This document shows, in pieces, positions 1 to 6,383 of a stretch of DNA of 21,922 nt. The notes beneath the pieces are model-generated. The model saw only the letters and a program-made list of their open reading frames with translations, searched no databases and was not told the origin of the DNA. Position 1 is the first letter of the stretch; every line of letters starts with the position of its first letter. This DNA comes from a virus. Location: positions 1-21,922 of IMG/VR virus record IMGVR_UViG_3300044701_003550; one strand, given 5' to 3'. The position numbers and the translations under genes are program-made.

Positions 1-1
1 A

Positions 2-763
2 TACACGGGGAACGGGTCGACGACGACCTTCTCGGTCCCGTTCCCGTACCTGCTGAAGGCGCACGTCAAGCTCTACACAGGCTTCAACATCGTTGATGGC
101 ACATTCGCCGCCCAGCTGGTGGATGGCACGGATTACACCTGGGTCAGCGGTACACAGGTGCAGAGCACTGTGGCTCCAGCTGCTGGCGTGGTGCTCACAA
201 TCATCCGCGACACGCCAGACAATGCGCTGCTGGTGCCGTGGCAAGACGGCTCCAACCTGACCGCCGATGACCTGACCACCTCCGACCTGCAAAACCTGTA
301 CGTGGTGCAGGAGCAGCAGGACAGGAATGACGCCTCGGTGATTGCCACGGCCAATGCCACGGCAGCAGCAGCGGCTTCCGCAGCGGCGGCAACCGCAGCC
401 GCGCAGCAGGCCAGCGCCGACGCCCAGGGCGCGGTGAGCACCGCCAACAGCGCGGTCGGCACGGCCAATGGCGCGGTGTCAACGGCGAACGGTGCGGTGT
501 CGACCGCCAACAGCGCGGTGTCAACGGCAAACGCCGCCACCGCCACCGCCAACAACGCAGTGGCCGTCGCCAATGGCGTGGCATCGCTGTCGCGTTCTGC
601 GATCGAGGCCGCGGCAATCCTGCTCAACGCCGCCTTCAGCGTCGGGCAACCGGGCGCCACGCCATTTGGGGTGGGCCCAGTGCTTCCCCCAGGCGCTGCG
701 TTTTCTGGCGTGAGTCAGAGCGACTACAACCCTGTTCACCACGCATCCGGGAGCTTCTGCTGA
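2..763 (+). CDS. T7-type tail fibre protein, 5' end missing
   Basis: The open frame runs in from the window edge (first full codon at 2), so the true start is upstream and about 253 residues are visible. The first ~100 visible residues (YTGNGSTTTFSVPFPYLL, then an IIRDTPDN...DGSNLTADDL...LQNLYVVQEQQDRND pattern) match the N-terminal domain of T7 gp17-type tail fibres, which attaches the fibre to the tail. A long Ala/Thr/Asn heptad-repeat segment follows, likely a trimeric coiled coil. The last ~45 residues (NAAFSVG...PFGVGP...PPGAAF...SGSFC) form a module that recurs at the end of the protein at 960-1223. The stop overlaps the next start (TGATG). Role: virion component in host adsorption. The family call is confident from the N-terminal domain; the tip function is inferred. 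Confidence 0.85.
   Translation, partial: YTGNGSTTTFSVPFPYLLKAHVKLYTGFNIVDGTFAAQLVDGTDYTWVSGTQVQSTVAPAAGVVLTIIRDTPDNALLVPWQDGSNLTADDLTTSDLQNLYVVQEQQDRNDASVIATANATAAAAASAAAATAAAQQASADAQGAVSTANSAVGTANGAVSTANGAVSTANSAVSTANAATATANNAVAVANGVASLSRSAIEAAAILLNAAFSVGQPGATPFGVGPVLPPGAAFSGVSQSDYNPVHHASGSFC
428..574 (+). repeat. Seven tandem 21-bp repeats encoding heptads
   Basis: Seven consecutive 21-bp units encode [GS]-A-V-[SG]-T-A-N-like heptads. The first five are close copies (GAVSTAN, SAVGTAN, GAVSTAN, GAVSTAN, SAVSTAN) and the last two have drifted. The array lies in the shaft of the tail fibre. The 7-residue period with Val/Ala positions suggests a coiled coil. Unit number could change by slippage or recombination and so alter shaft length. 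Confidence 0.8.
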
Positions 764-957
764 TGGCAACTCAACCCTATGGATTTTCAATTCCTGGCCT
801 GGCAATTCCAGAGCATGACCACGTATCGATGTCGTACACAGGCACAAACATGACTGGGGTCGTCTATCGCCAGGGCGGAGCAGGTGGCACTGTCGTGACC
901 ACGCTGGCTCTCACCTACGACGGCAACGGCAACGTCACATCCATCGTCAAGAGCTAG
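763..957 (+). CDS. Small putative tail/adhesion protein
   Basis: A 64-aa protein starting at the ATG that overlaps the fibre stop codon (TGATG), so translation is probably coupled. It is rich in Gly, Thr and Val with alternating beta-like segments (SMSYTGTNMTGVVYRQ, TVVTTLALTYDGNGNVTSI), and has no signal peptide, membrane segment or catalytic motif. The T-Y-D-G-N-G-N pattern is common in small phage structural proteins that sit beside tail fibres. It is followed closely by another fibre-like gene. I do not recognise a named family; a virion or fibre-accessory role is inferred from position. Confidence 0.65.
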   Translation: MATQPYGFSIPGLAIPEHDHVSMSYTGTNMTGVVYRQGGAGGTVVTTLALTYDGNGNVTSIVKS

Positions 958-959
958 CC

Positions 960-1223
960 ATGCCGTTTGATTACAACCCGTTCACAGGCAACCTTTCGCC
1001 CACGCGCCCAGGGCCTGCTGGCCCGCAAGGGCCGGCCGGCTCGACAGGCTCAGTGCTGCTCGATGAGCTCACGGCGATCTATCGCAACGCGGCTTTTTCT
1101 GTTGGCACGCCAGGCAAGGTGCCATTTGGAGTTGGACCAGTGGTGCCTCCTGGTGCCGCCTTCCACTACATCGGGGCCGACGCCTACAACCCCATCCACC
1201 TCGCATCTGGGAGCTTCTGCTGA
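960..1223 (+). CDS. Short collagen-like fibre protein with shared C-terminal module
   Basis: An 87-aa protein. Residues ~18-30 carry Gly-Pro-x triplets (GPAGPQGPAGSTGS), a short collagen-like triple-helix seed. Residues ~42-87 (YRNAAFSVGTPGKVPFGVGP, then VVPPGAAF...YNPIHLASGSFC) repeat almost exactly the C-terminus of the tail fibre at 2-763, including the SGSFC ending and a TGATGGC junction. It therefore looks like a miniature fibre: a trimerising stalk plus the same tip or docking module. It lies 2 bp after the preceding stop. The paralogy of the C-termini is directly visible; trimerisation and virion location are inferred. Confidence 0.7.
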   Translation: MPFDYNPFTGNLSPTRPGPAGPQGPAGSTGSVLLDELTAIYRNAAFSVGTPGKVPFGVGPVVPPGAAFHYIGADAYNPIHLASGSFC

Positions 1224-1396
1224 TGGCCCTCCTTCCTTCCACCGGATTTCCCGCAACGGCTTACCCGTTGCTGCCTTCGCATAGCGACAACGCACTCCGT
1301 CAGTTCGATCCAGACACTCTGCCGATTGGCAGGCCTGGCGGCCGCAGCTTTGGCGGCCGTTCCGCGATCGATCCCACGACCTCCTCTCACATGTGA
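1223..1396 (+). CDS. Very small ORF in the tail cluster (57 aa)
   Basis: A 57-aa frame opens at an ATG overlapping the previous stop (TGATG, as at 763) and ends 3 bp before the next ATG at 1400. It is Pro/Ser/Gly-rich (MALLPSTGFPATAYPLLPSH at the start, IGRPGGRSFGGRSAIDP later) with no recognisable domain. Support comes from gapless packing and coupled start/stop, not homology. If it is not translated, this interval is the only untranslated gap (about 175 bp) in the tail operon. Confidence 0.5.
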   Translation: MALLPSTGFPATAYPLLPSHSDNALRQFDPDTLPIGRPGGRSFGGRSAIDPTTSSHM

Positions 1397-1399
1397 CCC

Positions 1400-1669
1400 A
1401 TGGACTTTCGTTTTTTCAAGGCAGCGCCAGACGCCAGCGTTCAGTGGCCGGCCCATCCCTTTGGGCAAGAGCCTGATTTCACCCTTGTGGCTCTTGAGCG
1501 CACAAACGACCCTGATGCCAACAACCACACTGGCTTCGACTTTCTCGGTGCCTACGGAGATGGCGACGCCATTGACACGTGGGCCGCTGATCAGCCGGCA
1601 GAGGCAGTGACCAAAAACGATCTGCCCGATCCGATCACTTTCTACCCGTCCCCCTTCGACCAGGCCTGA
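1400..1669 (+). CDS. Small unknown protein upstream of the DGR target
   Basis: An 89-aa, acidic, aromatic-rich protein (MDFRFFKAAPDASVQWPAHP at the N-terminus; repeated D-A and D-P pairs later). It ends 3 bp before the DGR target gene and follows the 1223-1396 ORF by 3 bp, so it is probably in the same late transcript. No signal peptide or membrane segment is visible. Candidate roles from position are an adaptor or chaperone linking the variable adhesin to the tail, or a virion subunit. The family is not recognised. Confidence 0.6.
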   Translation: MDFRFFKAAPDASVQWPAHPFGQEPDFTLVALERTNDPDANNHTGFDFLGAYGDGDAIDTWAADQPAEAVTKNDLPDPITFYPSPFDQA

Positions 1670-1672
1670 GCC

Positions 1673-3211
1673 ATGACGACTATCACCCCATTGCTTCGCG
1701 TCAAAGAGCGCATTGTTGGACCCTCTGGGTTCTTCAACATCCAGAACGAGTGGTACGGCTACGCCGACGAGTTCAAGTACACGATCGGCCTGGCCGGCCT
1801 GATGGGCTTCGGGGTGGGCTGCTGCCCGCCTGACCTGCTGCCCGCCGACATGGGGCTGCTGCCAGGCACAGAAGATCGATTTAGCCCTAACTACGGCACC
1901 TACATTCACCTGCCGAGCGCTTCAATTCAGTGCTTCATTCCGGCGCACTACATTGATGTACAAGCCCCTGGCAACACCAGCGCGCCGTTCTTCGGCACCA
2001 AGGTGGTGATCTCGGACACCCAGTCCGGCAACGCTGTGCTGGCACGTCCCTTTACCGATGGTGGCGGCTCGGTGATTGGGGTGTTCATCGACAAATACCA
2101 GGGCAGCAACTGCCGGGCCGATGGCAGCGGCTTGCCAAACCACACGAACGGCCCTGGTGGCACCCCACTGACTGGCGGCATCTTTGCCAGCCGGCCGCTG
2201 CAGTGGCCCGTCAGCGCCACCACCAAGGACGACGGTGGCACTGACTTCAACAGCCCGTTCAGCTTGTGCGACAGCACTGCGCTGAACACCAACGCGACCG
2301 CCCCGACCAACAACCTTGGCGGCATCTGGGCTCTGTGCAAGACCCGTGGCACGGACTTCCTCCCCTGCCCGATCTGGACTTACACGCAGATCGGCTACCT
2401 GTCACTTGCTCACGCTCAGGCTTTGCTGGATGGCGCTGGCGCCCCGATCAGCGGCGCCACCACAAACGCCGCCTGGATGGACGTTGCCCCCTATGCGCCC
2501 AAGGGGAACAACAACGGCGGCTCCGACGTGAACAAGTCGAGTCTGCAGTTCGCTCGCACCGACTTGACCGGCAACGTGTCGGGTTGGGCCGGCCGCAGCG
2601 CTCGGTCCTTTACCGGCGCAGCGCGGATTAGCGGCGCCTCTGCGGTTGAGCACACCACCCACAACGGCCAGCTCAGCGGCATCGTGGACGTCAATGGCAA
2701 CCAGTGGGGCATCGCCCCGGGGCTGACTTCGGTGACCAGCGCCATGGCCGCCAACGGCTACCGGATGCTGCCGGGGTCTGCGGCTTGGAGCTCGATCTCC
2801 AGCAACAACGACATCCGCGCTGCTGCTGGCTTGATCTCCCTGGCGGCCGAGAGCACGGCTAGCGCCGACGACGGCATCTGGCACACCAATGCCAACGCCT
2901 GGACCTATCTGCAGGCGGCCACCAGCGGGACGTTCCACCCCTCAAGCACCTGGGCGGCCAACGCCACCCGGCGGGCCATGGCGGAGTGCGGCCTGCCCCG
3001 CGAGCTGGGCACCAACACCTCTCAGACCAGCACCAACATCTACGGCGGCGACGGCTTCTTCCGCTCGCTGACTGCAGACTGCGTGCCGCGTGTTGGGGGC
3101 GACTGGGGCGACTCCGCCTTTGCGGGTGTGTTCTCCCGGAGTCTCGACGTCACCCCGTCGAGCCCCGGCAACCGCCTTGGTGCGCGGGCCGTGCGCCTTC
3201 TGTCCGCGTGA
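1673..3211 (+). CDS. DGR variable (target) protein, C-type-lectin-like receptor-binding adhesin
   Basis: A 512-aa protein whose last ~40 residues (472-508) are encoded by the variable repeat. The C-terminus (PRVGGDWGDSAFAGVFSRSL, then ...RLGARAVRLLSA) has the layout of DGR target proteins: a CLec-fold scaffold with conserved G-x-W, F-x-R and G-A-R-A-V-R positions between surface residues encoded by AAY codons in the template. The N-terminal ~300 residues are Gly/Asn/Ser-rich without a membrane segment, fitting a virion protein. By analogy to Mtd of Bordetella phage BPP-1 it should form the receptor-contacting tip, and the neighbouring tail-fibre genes support this. Its stop TGA lies inside the avd start (GTGA). 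The DGR target call is near certain; the receptor-binding role is inferred. Confidence 0.93.
   Translation: MTTITPLLRVKERIVGPSGFFNIQNEWYGYADEFKYTIGLAGLMGFGVGCCPPDLLPADMGLLPGTEDRFSPNYGTYIHLPSASIQCFIPAHYIDVQAPGNTSAPFFGTKVVISDTQSGNAVLARPFTDGGGSVIGVFIDKYQGSNCRADGSGLPNHTNGPGGTPLTGGIFASRPLQWPVSATTKDDGGTDFNSPFSLCDSTALNTNATAPTNNLGGIWALCKTRGTDFLPCPIWTYTQIGYLSLAHAQALLDGAGAPISGATTNAAWMDVAPYAPKGNNNGGSDVNKSSLQFARTDLTGNVSGWAGRSARSFTGAARISGASAVEHTTHNGQLSGIVDVNGNQWGIAPGLTSVTSAMAANGYRMLPGSAAWSSISSNNDIRAAAGLISLAAESTASADDGIWHTNANAWTYLQAATSGTFHPSSTWAANATRRAMAECGLPRELGTNTSQTSTNIYGGDGFFRSLTADCVPRVGGDWGDSAFAGVFSRSLDVTPSSPGNRLGARAVRLLSA
3084..3200 (+). repeat. DGR variable repeat (VR)
   Basis: A 117-bp segment aligns without gaps to the template repeat at a constant offset of 541 bp. 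Every one of the 23 mismatches is at a position that is A in the TR (A to G, C or T); none is at a C, G or T. Eleven of the twelve AAC/AAT codons of the TR are changed here (to Asp, Gly, Phe, Ser, Ser, Asp, Val, Ser, Gly, Arg, Leu). The last adenine-free stretch before the end, GGTGCGCGGGCCGTGCG (3179-3195), is identical in both copies and is the likely IMH (initiation of mutagenic homing) region. Confidence 0.96.
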
Positions 3212-3218
3212 GCGGACA
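3201..3218 (+). promoter_or_regulatory. Inverted repeat (hairpin/cruciform) just downstream of VR
   Basis: TGTCCGC-GTGA-GCGGACA is a perfect 7-bp stem with a 4-nt loop, starting one base after the VR ends. The BPP-1 DGR needs a short-stem, 4-nt-loop hairpin or cruciform just 3' of VR for efficient target recognition; this element has the same position and shape. Its loop holds the target gene's TGA stop and the proposed GTG start of avd. Confidence 0.75.
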
Positions 3219-3618
3219 TGTGGGGGAGGCGAGAGCCTCCCCTTCCCCCCCAGAAGGCCTCGACAAGCGCCAGGAGCGCTATTGGCTCATCGAGCGGCGC
3301 TGCAAGGACCTGTGCCTCTACCTCGACGTGCTCACGCGCAACATGCCGCGCTACGAGAAGTACGTGCTCAGCGCCAAGATGCGAGAGATCGGCTACCTCT
3401 GCCTGGAGCTGGCCATCGCCGCCAACAAGAAACAGCACAAGAAGACCGACCTCACCCGCTTCAATGTGCAGCACGAGTTCCTGCGGCAGCTGCTCAACCT
3501 GGCGGTCGAGGCCAAGTTCATCGAACCCAGGCGCCACCGCATTGCGTCCGAGAAACTCGACGAAGTGGGCAAACTGCTTGGCGGCTGGCTACGCTCAGAG
3601 CTCAGGGCAGATTCCTGA
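3208..3618 (+). CDS. avd: DGR accessory variability determinant (Avd)
   Basis: A 136-aa basic, helix-rich protein. Predicted helices include RQERYWLIERRCKDLCLYLD, YVLSAKMREIGYLCLELAIA, RFNVQHEFLRQLLNLAVEAK and IASEKLDEVGKLLGGWL, matching the four-helix bundle of Avd, which forms a pentameric ring that binds the DGR reverse transcriptase and template RNA. It lies between the target gene and the TR, the BPP-1 order. No ATG is available in frame; the best start is GTG 3208, overlapping the target stop (GTGA), with GTG 3220 as the alternative. The start may extend or shorten the poorly conserved N-terminus; the core is secure. Confidence 0.88.
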   Translation: MSGHVGEARASPSPPEGLDKRQERYWLIERRCKDLCLYLDVLTRNMPRYEKYVLSAKMREIGYLCLELAIAANKKQHKKTDLTRFNVQHEFLRQLLNLAVEAKFIEPRRHRIASEKLDEVGKLLGGWLRSELRADS

Positions 3619-3624
3619 AATGCT

Positions 3625-3741
3625 TGCCGCGTGTTGGGGGCAACTGGAACGAATCCGCCAATGCAGGTGTGTTCAACCGGAATCTCAACAACACACCGTC
3701 GAACACCAACAACAACAATGGTGCGCGGGCCGTGCGACTTC
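3625..3741 (+). ncRNA. DGR template repeat (TR) / template RNA core
   Basis: An adenine-rich, otherwise GC-rich segment 6 bp after the avd stop and 137 bp before the RT start. It is the invariant donor for the VR. It holds twelve AAC/AAT codons (in the VR frame it would read NWNESANAGVFNRNLNN..., ending NNNNGARAVR). AAY codons can be randomised at the two adenines without creating stops, a known DGR property. 23 of its 31 adenines are changed in the VR. It is transcribed as part of a structured template RNA rather than translated. Confidence 0.96.
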
Positions 3742-3878
3742 GACACCATCACGCCCAGCGTCGATCCTCACGGGGATCGGCCGTGACGTGTTGAAGGGAG
3801 GGAATCTGTCCATGAGCCCACCCTGGGCTCTCAATAGCCGGGTCGGGCGATTCCAGTAGCGCAAGCGACCGTCTCGCC
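3742..3878 (+). other. TR-RT spacer with hairpin
   Basis: 137 nt with no supported gene between TR and the RT start. In BPP-1 the spacer of similar length after TR binds RT-Avd and primes cDNA synthesis. A clear stem lies at 3814-3830 (GAGCCCA-CCC-TGGGCTC, 7 bp, 3-nt loop). The segment is likely the 3' structural part of the template RNA and the leader of the RT gene. No strong Shine-Dalgarno is visible before the RT ATG. Confidence 0.65.
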
Positions 3879-4892
3879 ATGCCCCACAAACTCGGCAACC
3901 TTTGGCCCCAGATCGCAGACTACGACGCGCTTCTGGATGCTTGGCGGGAAGTCAAAAAGGGCAAGGCATCCAAGCCAAACATCCTCGCCTACCAGAGCAA
4001 TCTGGCGGTCAATCTCTCACGGCTAGAGGCCAAGTTGCAGGCCTGTGAGTATCAACCATCGCAGCATTACGAGTTCTGGATTAAAGACCCCAAGCCACGG
4101 CTAATTCAAGCGCCGTTCTTGGAGGATCGCATCGTTCAACACGCGGTCTGCAATGCGTTGCGCGTGCCGTTGCAGCAGCGGCTGATCTTCCACACCTACA
4201 GCTGCCTGATCGGCCGCGGCACCCATCGCTGCAGCGCTGAGCTGCAACGGATGCTGCGCAACCCACACTGGAAGTATTACCTCAGCCTCGACATCAGCAA
4301 GTTTTTCTACAGCATCAACCACGATGCGCTGTATGCAGAGATCTGCCGGCACATCAAATGCAAGCGCACGCTCGATCTGCTGTGGCAATACATCACCATC
4401 AACGGCAACGGGGTGGGCATCCCGATCGGGGCGAGCACCAGCCAGATCATGGCCAACATGGCGCTCAATCCGGTGGATCACTTTGCCCGGCGCGAACTCA
4501 AGCTCGGCACCTTTCTGCGCTATTGCGACGACATGATCGCCCTGTTCGAGACGGCGGCCGAGGCGCACGCCGCCCACCAGGCGATCGAGGCCAAGGTGCA
4601 GGAGCTGGGGATGCAGCTCAACAGCAAGAGCGGGGTGGGCTGGATCGCTGATGGCGTCGACTGGGTGGGCTACCGGCACTGGAGGCACTACAAGCTGATC
4701 CGCAAGCGAGCAATCAAGCGGCTCAAGCGCCGCTCAAAAGGCGGCTGCAGCCTGGAGACAACGATGGCCTACCTCAGCCACGCCAAGACCACCTCCAGCC
4801 TGAAACACGTCACCGGAGTGCTGTGGCGCGCCAATCCAGATCAGCGACCGGAGATCTATGCCTGGGTTTGCCGGCACCGCCGCAGCCGATAG
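3879..4892 (+). CDS. DGR reverse transcriptase
   Basis: A 337-aa group-II-intron-like reverse transcriptase. Palm motif A is LSLDISKFFYSIN with catalytic Asp138. The DGR signature IGASTSQ lies at ~183-189; other retroelement RTs usually have QGxxxSP here. The catalytic box is YCDD at 215-218. A basic thumb region (KLIRKRAIKRLKRRSKGG) follows near residues 270-290. Length fits the family (about 280-400 aa). It should copy the TR RNA into adenine-mutagenised cDNA together with Avd. No endonuclease or maturase domain is present, as expected for DGRs. It follows the TR directly, completing target-avd-TR-rt order. All catalytic residues are intact, so it is probably active. Confidence 0.96.
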   Translation: MPHKLGNLWPQIADYDALLDAWREVKKGKASKPNILAYQSNLAVNLSRLEAKLQACEYQPSQHYEFWIKDPKPRLIQAPFLEDRIVQHAVCNALRVPLQQRLIFHTYSCLIGRGTHRCSAELQRMLRNPHWKYYLSLDISKFFYSINHDALYAEICRHIKCKRTLDLLWQYITINGNGVGIPIGASTSQIMANMALNPVDHFARRELKLGTFLRYCDDMIALFETAAEAHAAHQAIEAKVQELGMQLNSKSGVGWIADGVDWVGYRHWRHYKLIRKRAIKRLKRRSKGGCSLETTMAYLSHAKTTSSLKHVTGVLWRANPDQRPEIYAWVCRHRRSR

Positions 4893-4909
4893 GCTTGAGC
4901 CAAGTGTTC

Positions 4910-4921
4910 TGCACCAGTGCA
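4910..4921 (+). promoter_or_regulatory. TGCA-N4-TGCA motif before a GTG start
   Basis: TGCACCAGTGCA followed by ACT and the GTG start at 4925. The arrangement (12-bp motif, 3 nt, GTG) is repeated at 6105 and 21765. It is one member of a motif family across the window. Function unknown; operator, phage promoter element or RNA-level signal are all possible. Confidence 0.55.
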
Positions 4922-4924
4922 ACT

Positions 4925-5179
4925 GTGCCCGAGCCACTGACTGCAATCCTGGCTGCCCTCGCAGGAGTGGTCTTCGGCAGCGCCAGCAACTGGTTCGCCA
5001 ACCTCCGCAAGTCCGACGACGCCGCCACGGTGGCGCTGATCGAATTGTCGGCCTCGGTGAAGCACATCGACAAGACGCTGGAGCGCTTCGAGACCGCGTT
5101 CGATGGCGTCTACACGACGCTGCAGAAGCACGACAACCGCATCACCCGCCTGGAGGCGATAGATGGGCGCTCTGAGTAA
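4925..5179 (+). CDS. Small membrane-anchored coiled-coil protein, candidate holin/lysis component
   Basis: An 84-aa protein from GTG 4925 (upstream in-frame GTG 4904 is an alternative). An N-terminal hydrophobic segment (LTAILAALAGVVFGSASNWF, residues 4-23) would span the membrane, and residues ~35-80 are a charged helical region with heptad spacing (IELSASVKHIDKTLERFETA, then LQKHDNRITRLEAI). T7-like phages place the class II holin (gp17.5) right after the tail fibre and before TerS, which is this gene's position. Its stop overlaps the next gene by 17 bp. Holin or spanin-like function is inferred; no family motif is certain. Confidence 0.5.
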   Translation: MPEPLTAILAALAGVVFGSASNWFANLRKSDDAATVALIELSASVKHIDKTLERFETAFDGVYTTLQKHDNRITRLEAIDGRSE

Positions 5180-5399
5180 TGCCGTCGAGCATCAAGAGGT
5201 TCTGATCGGCTTCGGCCTGTTCATGCTCTCCGAGCTGATCGGGATGAGCAAAGCCAAGGACAACTCAGTCCTGCAGCTGGTGCTGCACATGGCCCGCGAG
5301 TTGTTCCCCTACGAGCTGCAGCGCCGCGAGCCGCCCAGCCGCCAGAACCGTCCCCGCCGCCGCCGCGACGCCAACGGCCGCTTCACGGACGGCAAGTGA
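5163..5399 (+). CDS. Small protein with N-terminal hydrophobic helix, lysis-region unknown
   Basis: A 78-aa protein overlapping the upstream gene by 17 bp. Residues ~12-28 (VLIGFGLFMLSELIGM) form a short membrane-compatible helix, the middle is amphipathic (VLQLVLHMARELFPYELQRR), and the C-terminus is a very basic tail ending in DANGRFTDGK. Together with the preceding gene it could form a two-component holin/antiholin or holin/spanin pair. Its 3' end overlaps the 3' end of the minus-strand peptidase by 17 bp, so the two transcripts are antisense to one another at their tails. Confidence 0.55.
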   Translation: MGALSNAVEHQEVLIGFGLFMLSELIGMSKAKDNSVLQLVLHMARELFPYELQRREPPSRQNRPRRRRDANGRFTDGK

Positions 5400-6090
5400 G
5401 ATACCAGCCGCCGGAGCCCCCGGGCATCCAGCGGGGGTTCCAGTTCCTGCGGCTGTAGACCAGCCCAGCGCCCTTGGTGTTCTTGGTGTAGCCGCCCTGC
5501 ACCAGCAGTGCTTCGCCGTTGGGGTCGTTGTGGATCCAGGCGGCCTCGGTGTAGCCAATCACCACTGACCAGTGCCCACCGCCGCTGGGGGCGCTCACAG
5601 GCCCCCTGTGGAGCCAGCCGACAGCCACGGGCCGGCCGGCGTCGATCTCCTGCTCCAGGGCCTTGGGGGTGCCGCTGGTGTGGAAGTTGGCCTTCAGCCC
5701 CAGGGACCGCAGCGCCGACAGCTGGGCCTCGGCCGAGGTGGTGTCGCCGTACTTGGCGCGAATGGCGTTGTAGGCGTCGTCATTGACAACCTTCCCCCAG
5801 AACATTGCCAACATGGCGCAGGAGCTGGAGAAGCACTCGCGGTAGCCAGTGCCGCTCTTGTTGTCGAGCTGGCTCTGCCACTTCACCGGCAGCGGATTGC
5901 GCACCAGGGCCGCCTGTTGCTGGGCTTTGTAGCCCTCCACCCATTCGGCGCTCTCGGTCAGCAAGCACGGGTCCGCCTGCTTGATGTGCCGGCCGAGCTT
6001 GATGACGGCCTTCTTCTGGTGATCGAGGCCCTTGTAGTTCTCCCAGAATTGGAGCCAGCGCTCGTCAGTGAACTGGACTTCCTGGATCAT
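5383..6090 (-). CDS. C39-family (papain-like) cysteine peptidase, probable endolysin
   Basis: A 235-aa protein. Residues ~70-95 read WQSQLDNKSG...YRECFSSSCAML, the pattern of Peptidase_C39_2 domains with the nucleophile at Cys86. GGHWSVVIGYTEAAWIHNDP gives His173 and Asp189 to complete a Cys-His-Asp triad. An ~65-residue helical N-terminal region may bind the wall or partners. No signal peptide is seen, so export would need a holin. Position next to small membrane proteins and the terminase supports a lysin that cuts cross-link peptides; a virion or host-takeover protease is the alternative. It is on the minus strand, opposite its plus-strand neighbours, and diverges from TerS across a 29-bp gap holding a TGCA-type motif. 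Confidence 0.7.
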   Translation of the reverse strand: MIQEVQFTDERWLQFWENYKGLDHQKKAVIKLGRHIKQADPCLLTESAEWVEGYKAQQQAALVRNPLPVKWQSQLDNKSGTGYRECFSSSCAMLAMFWGKVVNDDAYNAIRAKYGDTTSAEAQLSALRSLGLKANFHTSGTPKALEQEIDAGRPVAVGWLHRGPVSAPSGGGHWSVVIGYTEAAWIHNDPNGEALLVQGGYTKNTKGAGLVYSRRNWNPRWMPGGSGGWYLTCRP

Positions 6091-6104
6091 GGGAACAGAA
6101 GCTC

Positions 6105-6116
6105 TGCACCTGTGTA
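6105..6116. promoter_or_regulatory. Divergent TGCA-type motif between peptidase and TerS
   Basis: TGCACCTGTGTA (one base from TGCA-N4-TGCA) lies in the 29-bp gap between divergent starts: ATG 6090 on minus and GTG 6120 on plus. On plus the spacing is again motif, ACT, GTG. The near-palindrome could serve both directions. Confidence 0.5.
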
Positions 6117-6119
6117 ACT

Positions 6120-6383
6120 GTGGCCGATCTCCGCGACAAGCTCGAACAGCTCCACGAAGACGTGGTTCAAGTGCTCTCAGGCCGGCTCAAAGCCGAAGAG
6201 GTGGCCAACGACGACCTGAAGATGGCGATGCAGCTGCTCAAGCAGAACAGCATCTCGGCGGCAGCGATGCCCGACACGCCCGCCAGCGATCTGGCGCGGA
6301 TGGCCGGCAAGCTCAACTTCTCCACGCTGGAGGAGAAGACCAAGGTGGTGCCACTGCGCGCCGAGGATCGCCTCAGCGCTTGA
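6120..6383 (+). CDS. Terminase small subunit (DNA maturase A-like)
   Basis: An 87-aa protein from GTG 6120 with N-terminal MADLRDKLEQLHEDVVQVLS, then GRLKAEEVANDDLKMAMQLL and KQNSI. This resembles small terminase subunits of T7-like and related phages, where a short helical DNA-binding region precedes a charged tail. It matches gp18-type length (T7 gp18 is 89 aa) and sits next to TerL. It is on the plus strand while TerL is on the minus strand, and their 3' ends overlap by 11 bp, unlike T7 where both are co-directional. It would recognise phage DNA ends and stimulate TerL. Confidence 0.75.
   Translation: MADLRDKLEQLHEDVVQVLSGRLKAEEVANDDLKMAMQLLKQNSISAAAMPDTPASDLARMAGKLNFSTLEEKTKVVPLRAEDRLSA

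Noticed and set aside
3218-3859. 213-aa plus-strand frame overlapping avd, TR and spacer
   Set aside because: Ser/Arg/Thr-rich shadow of avd; it reads through the template repeat and has no fold.
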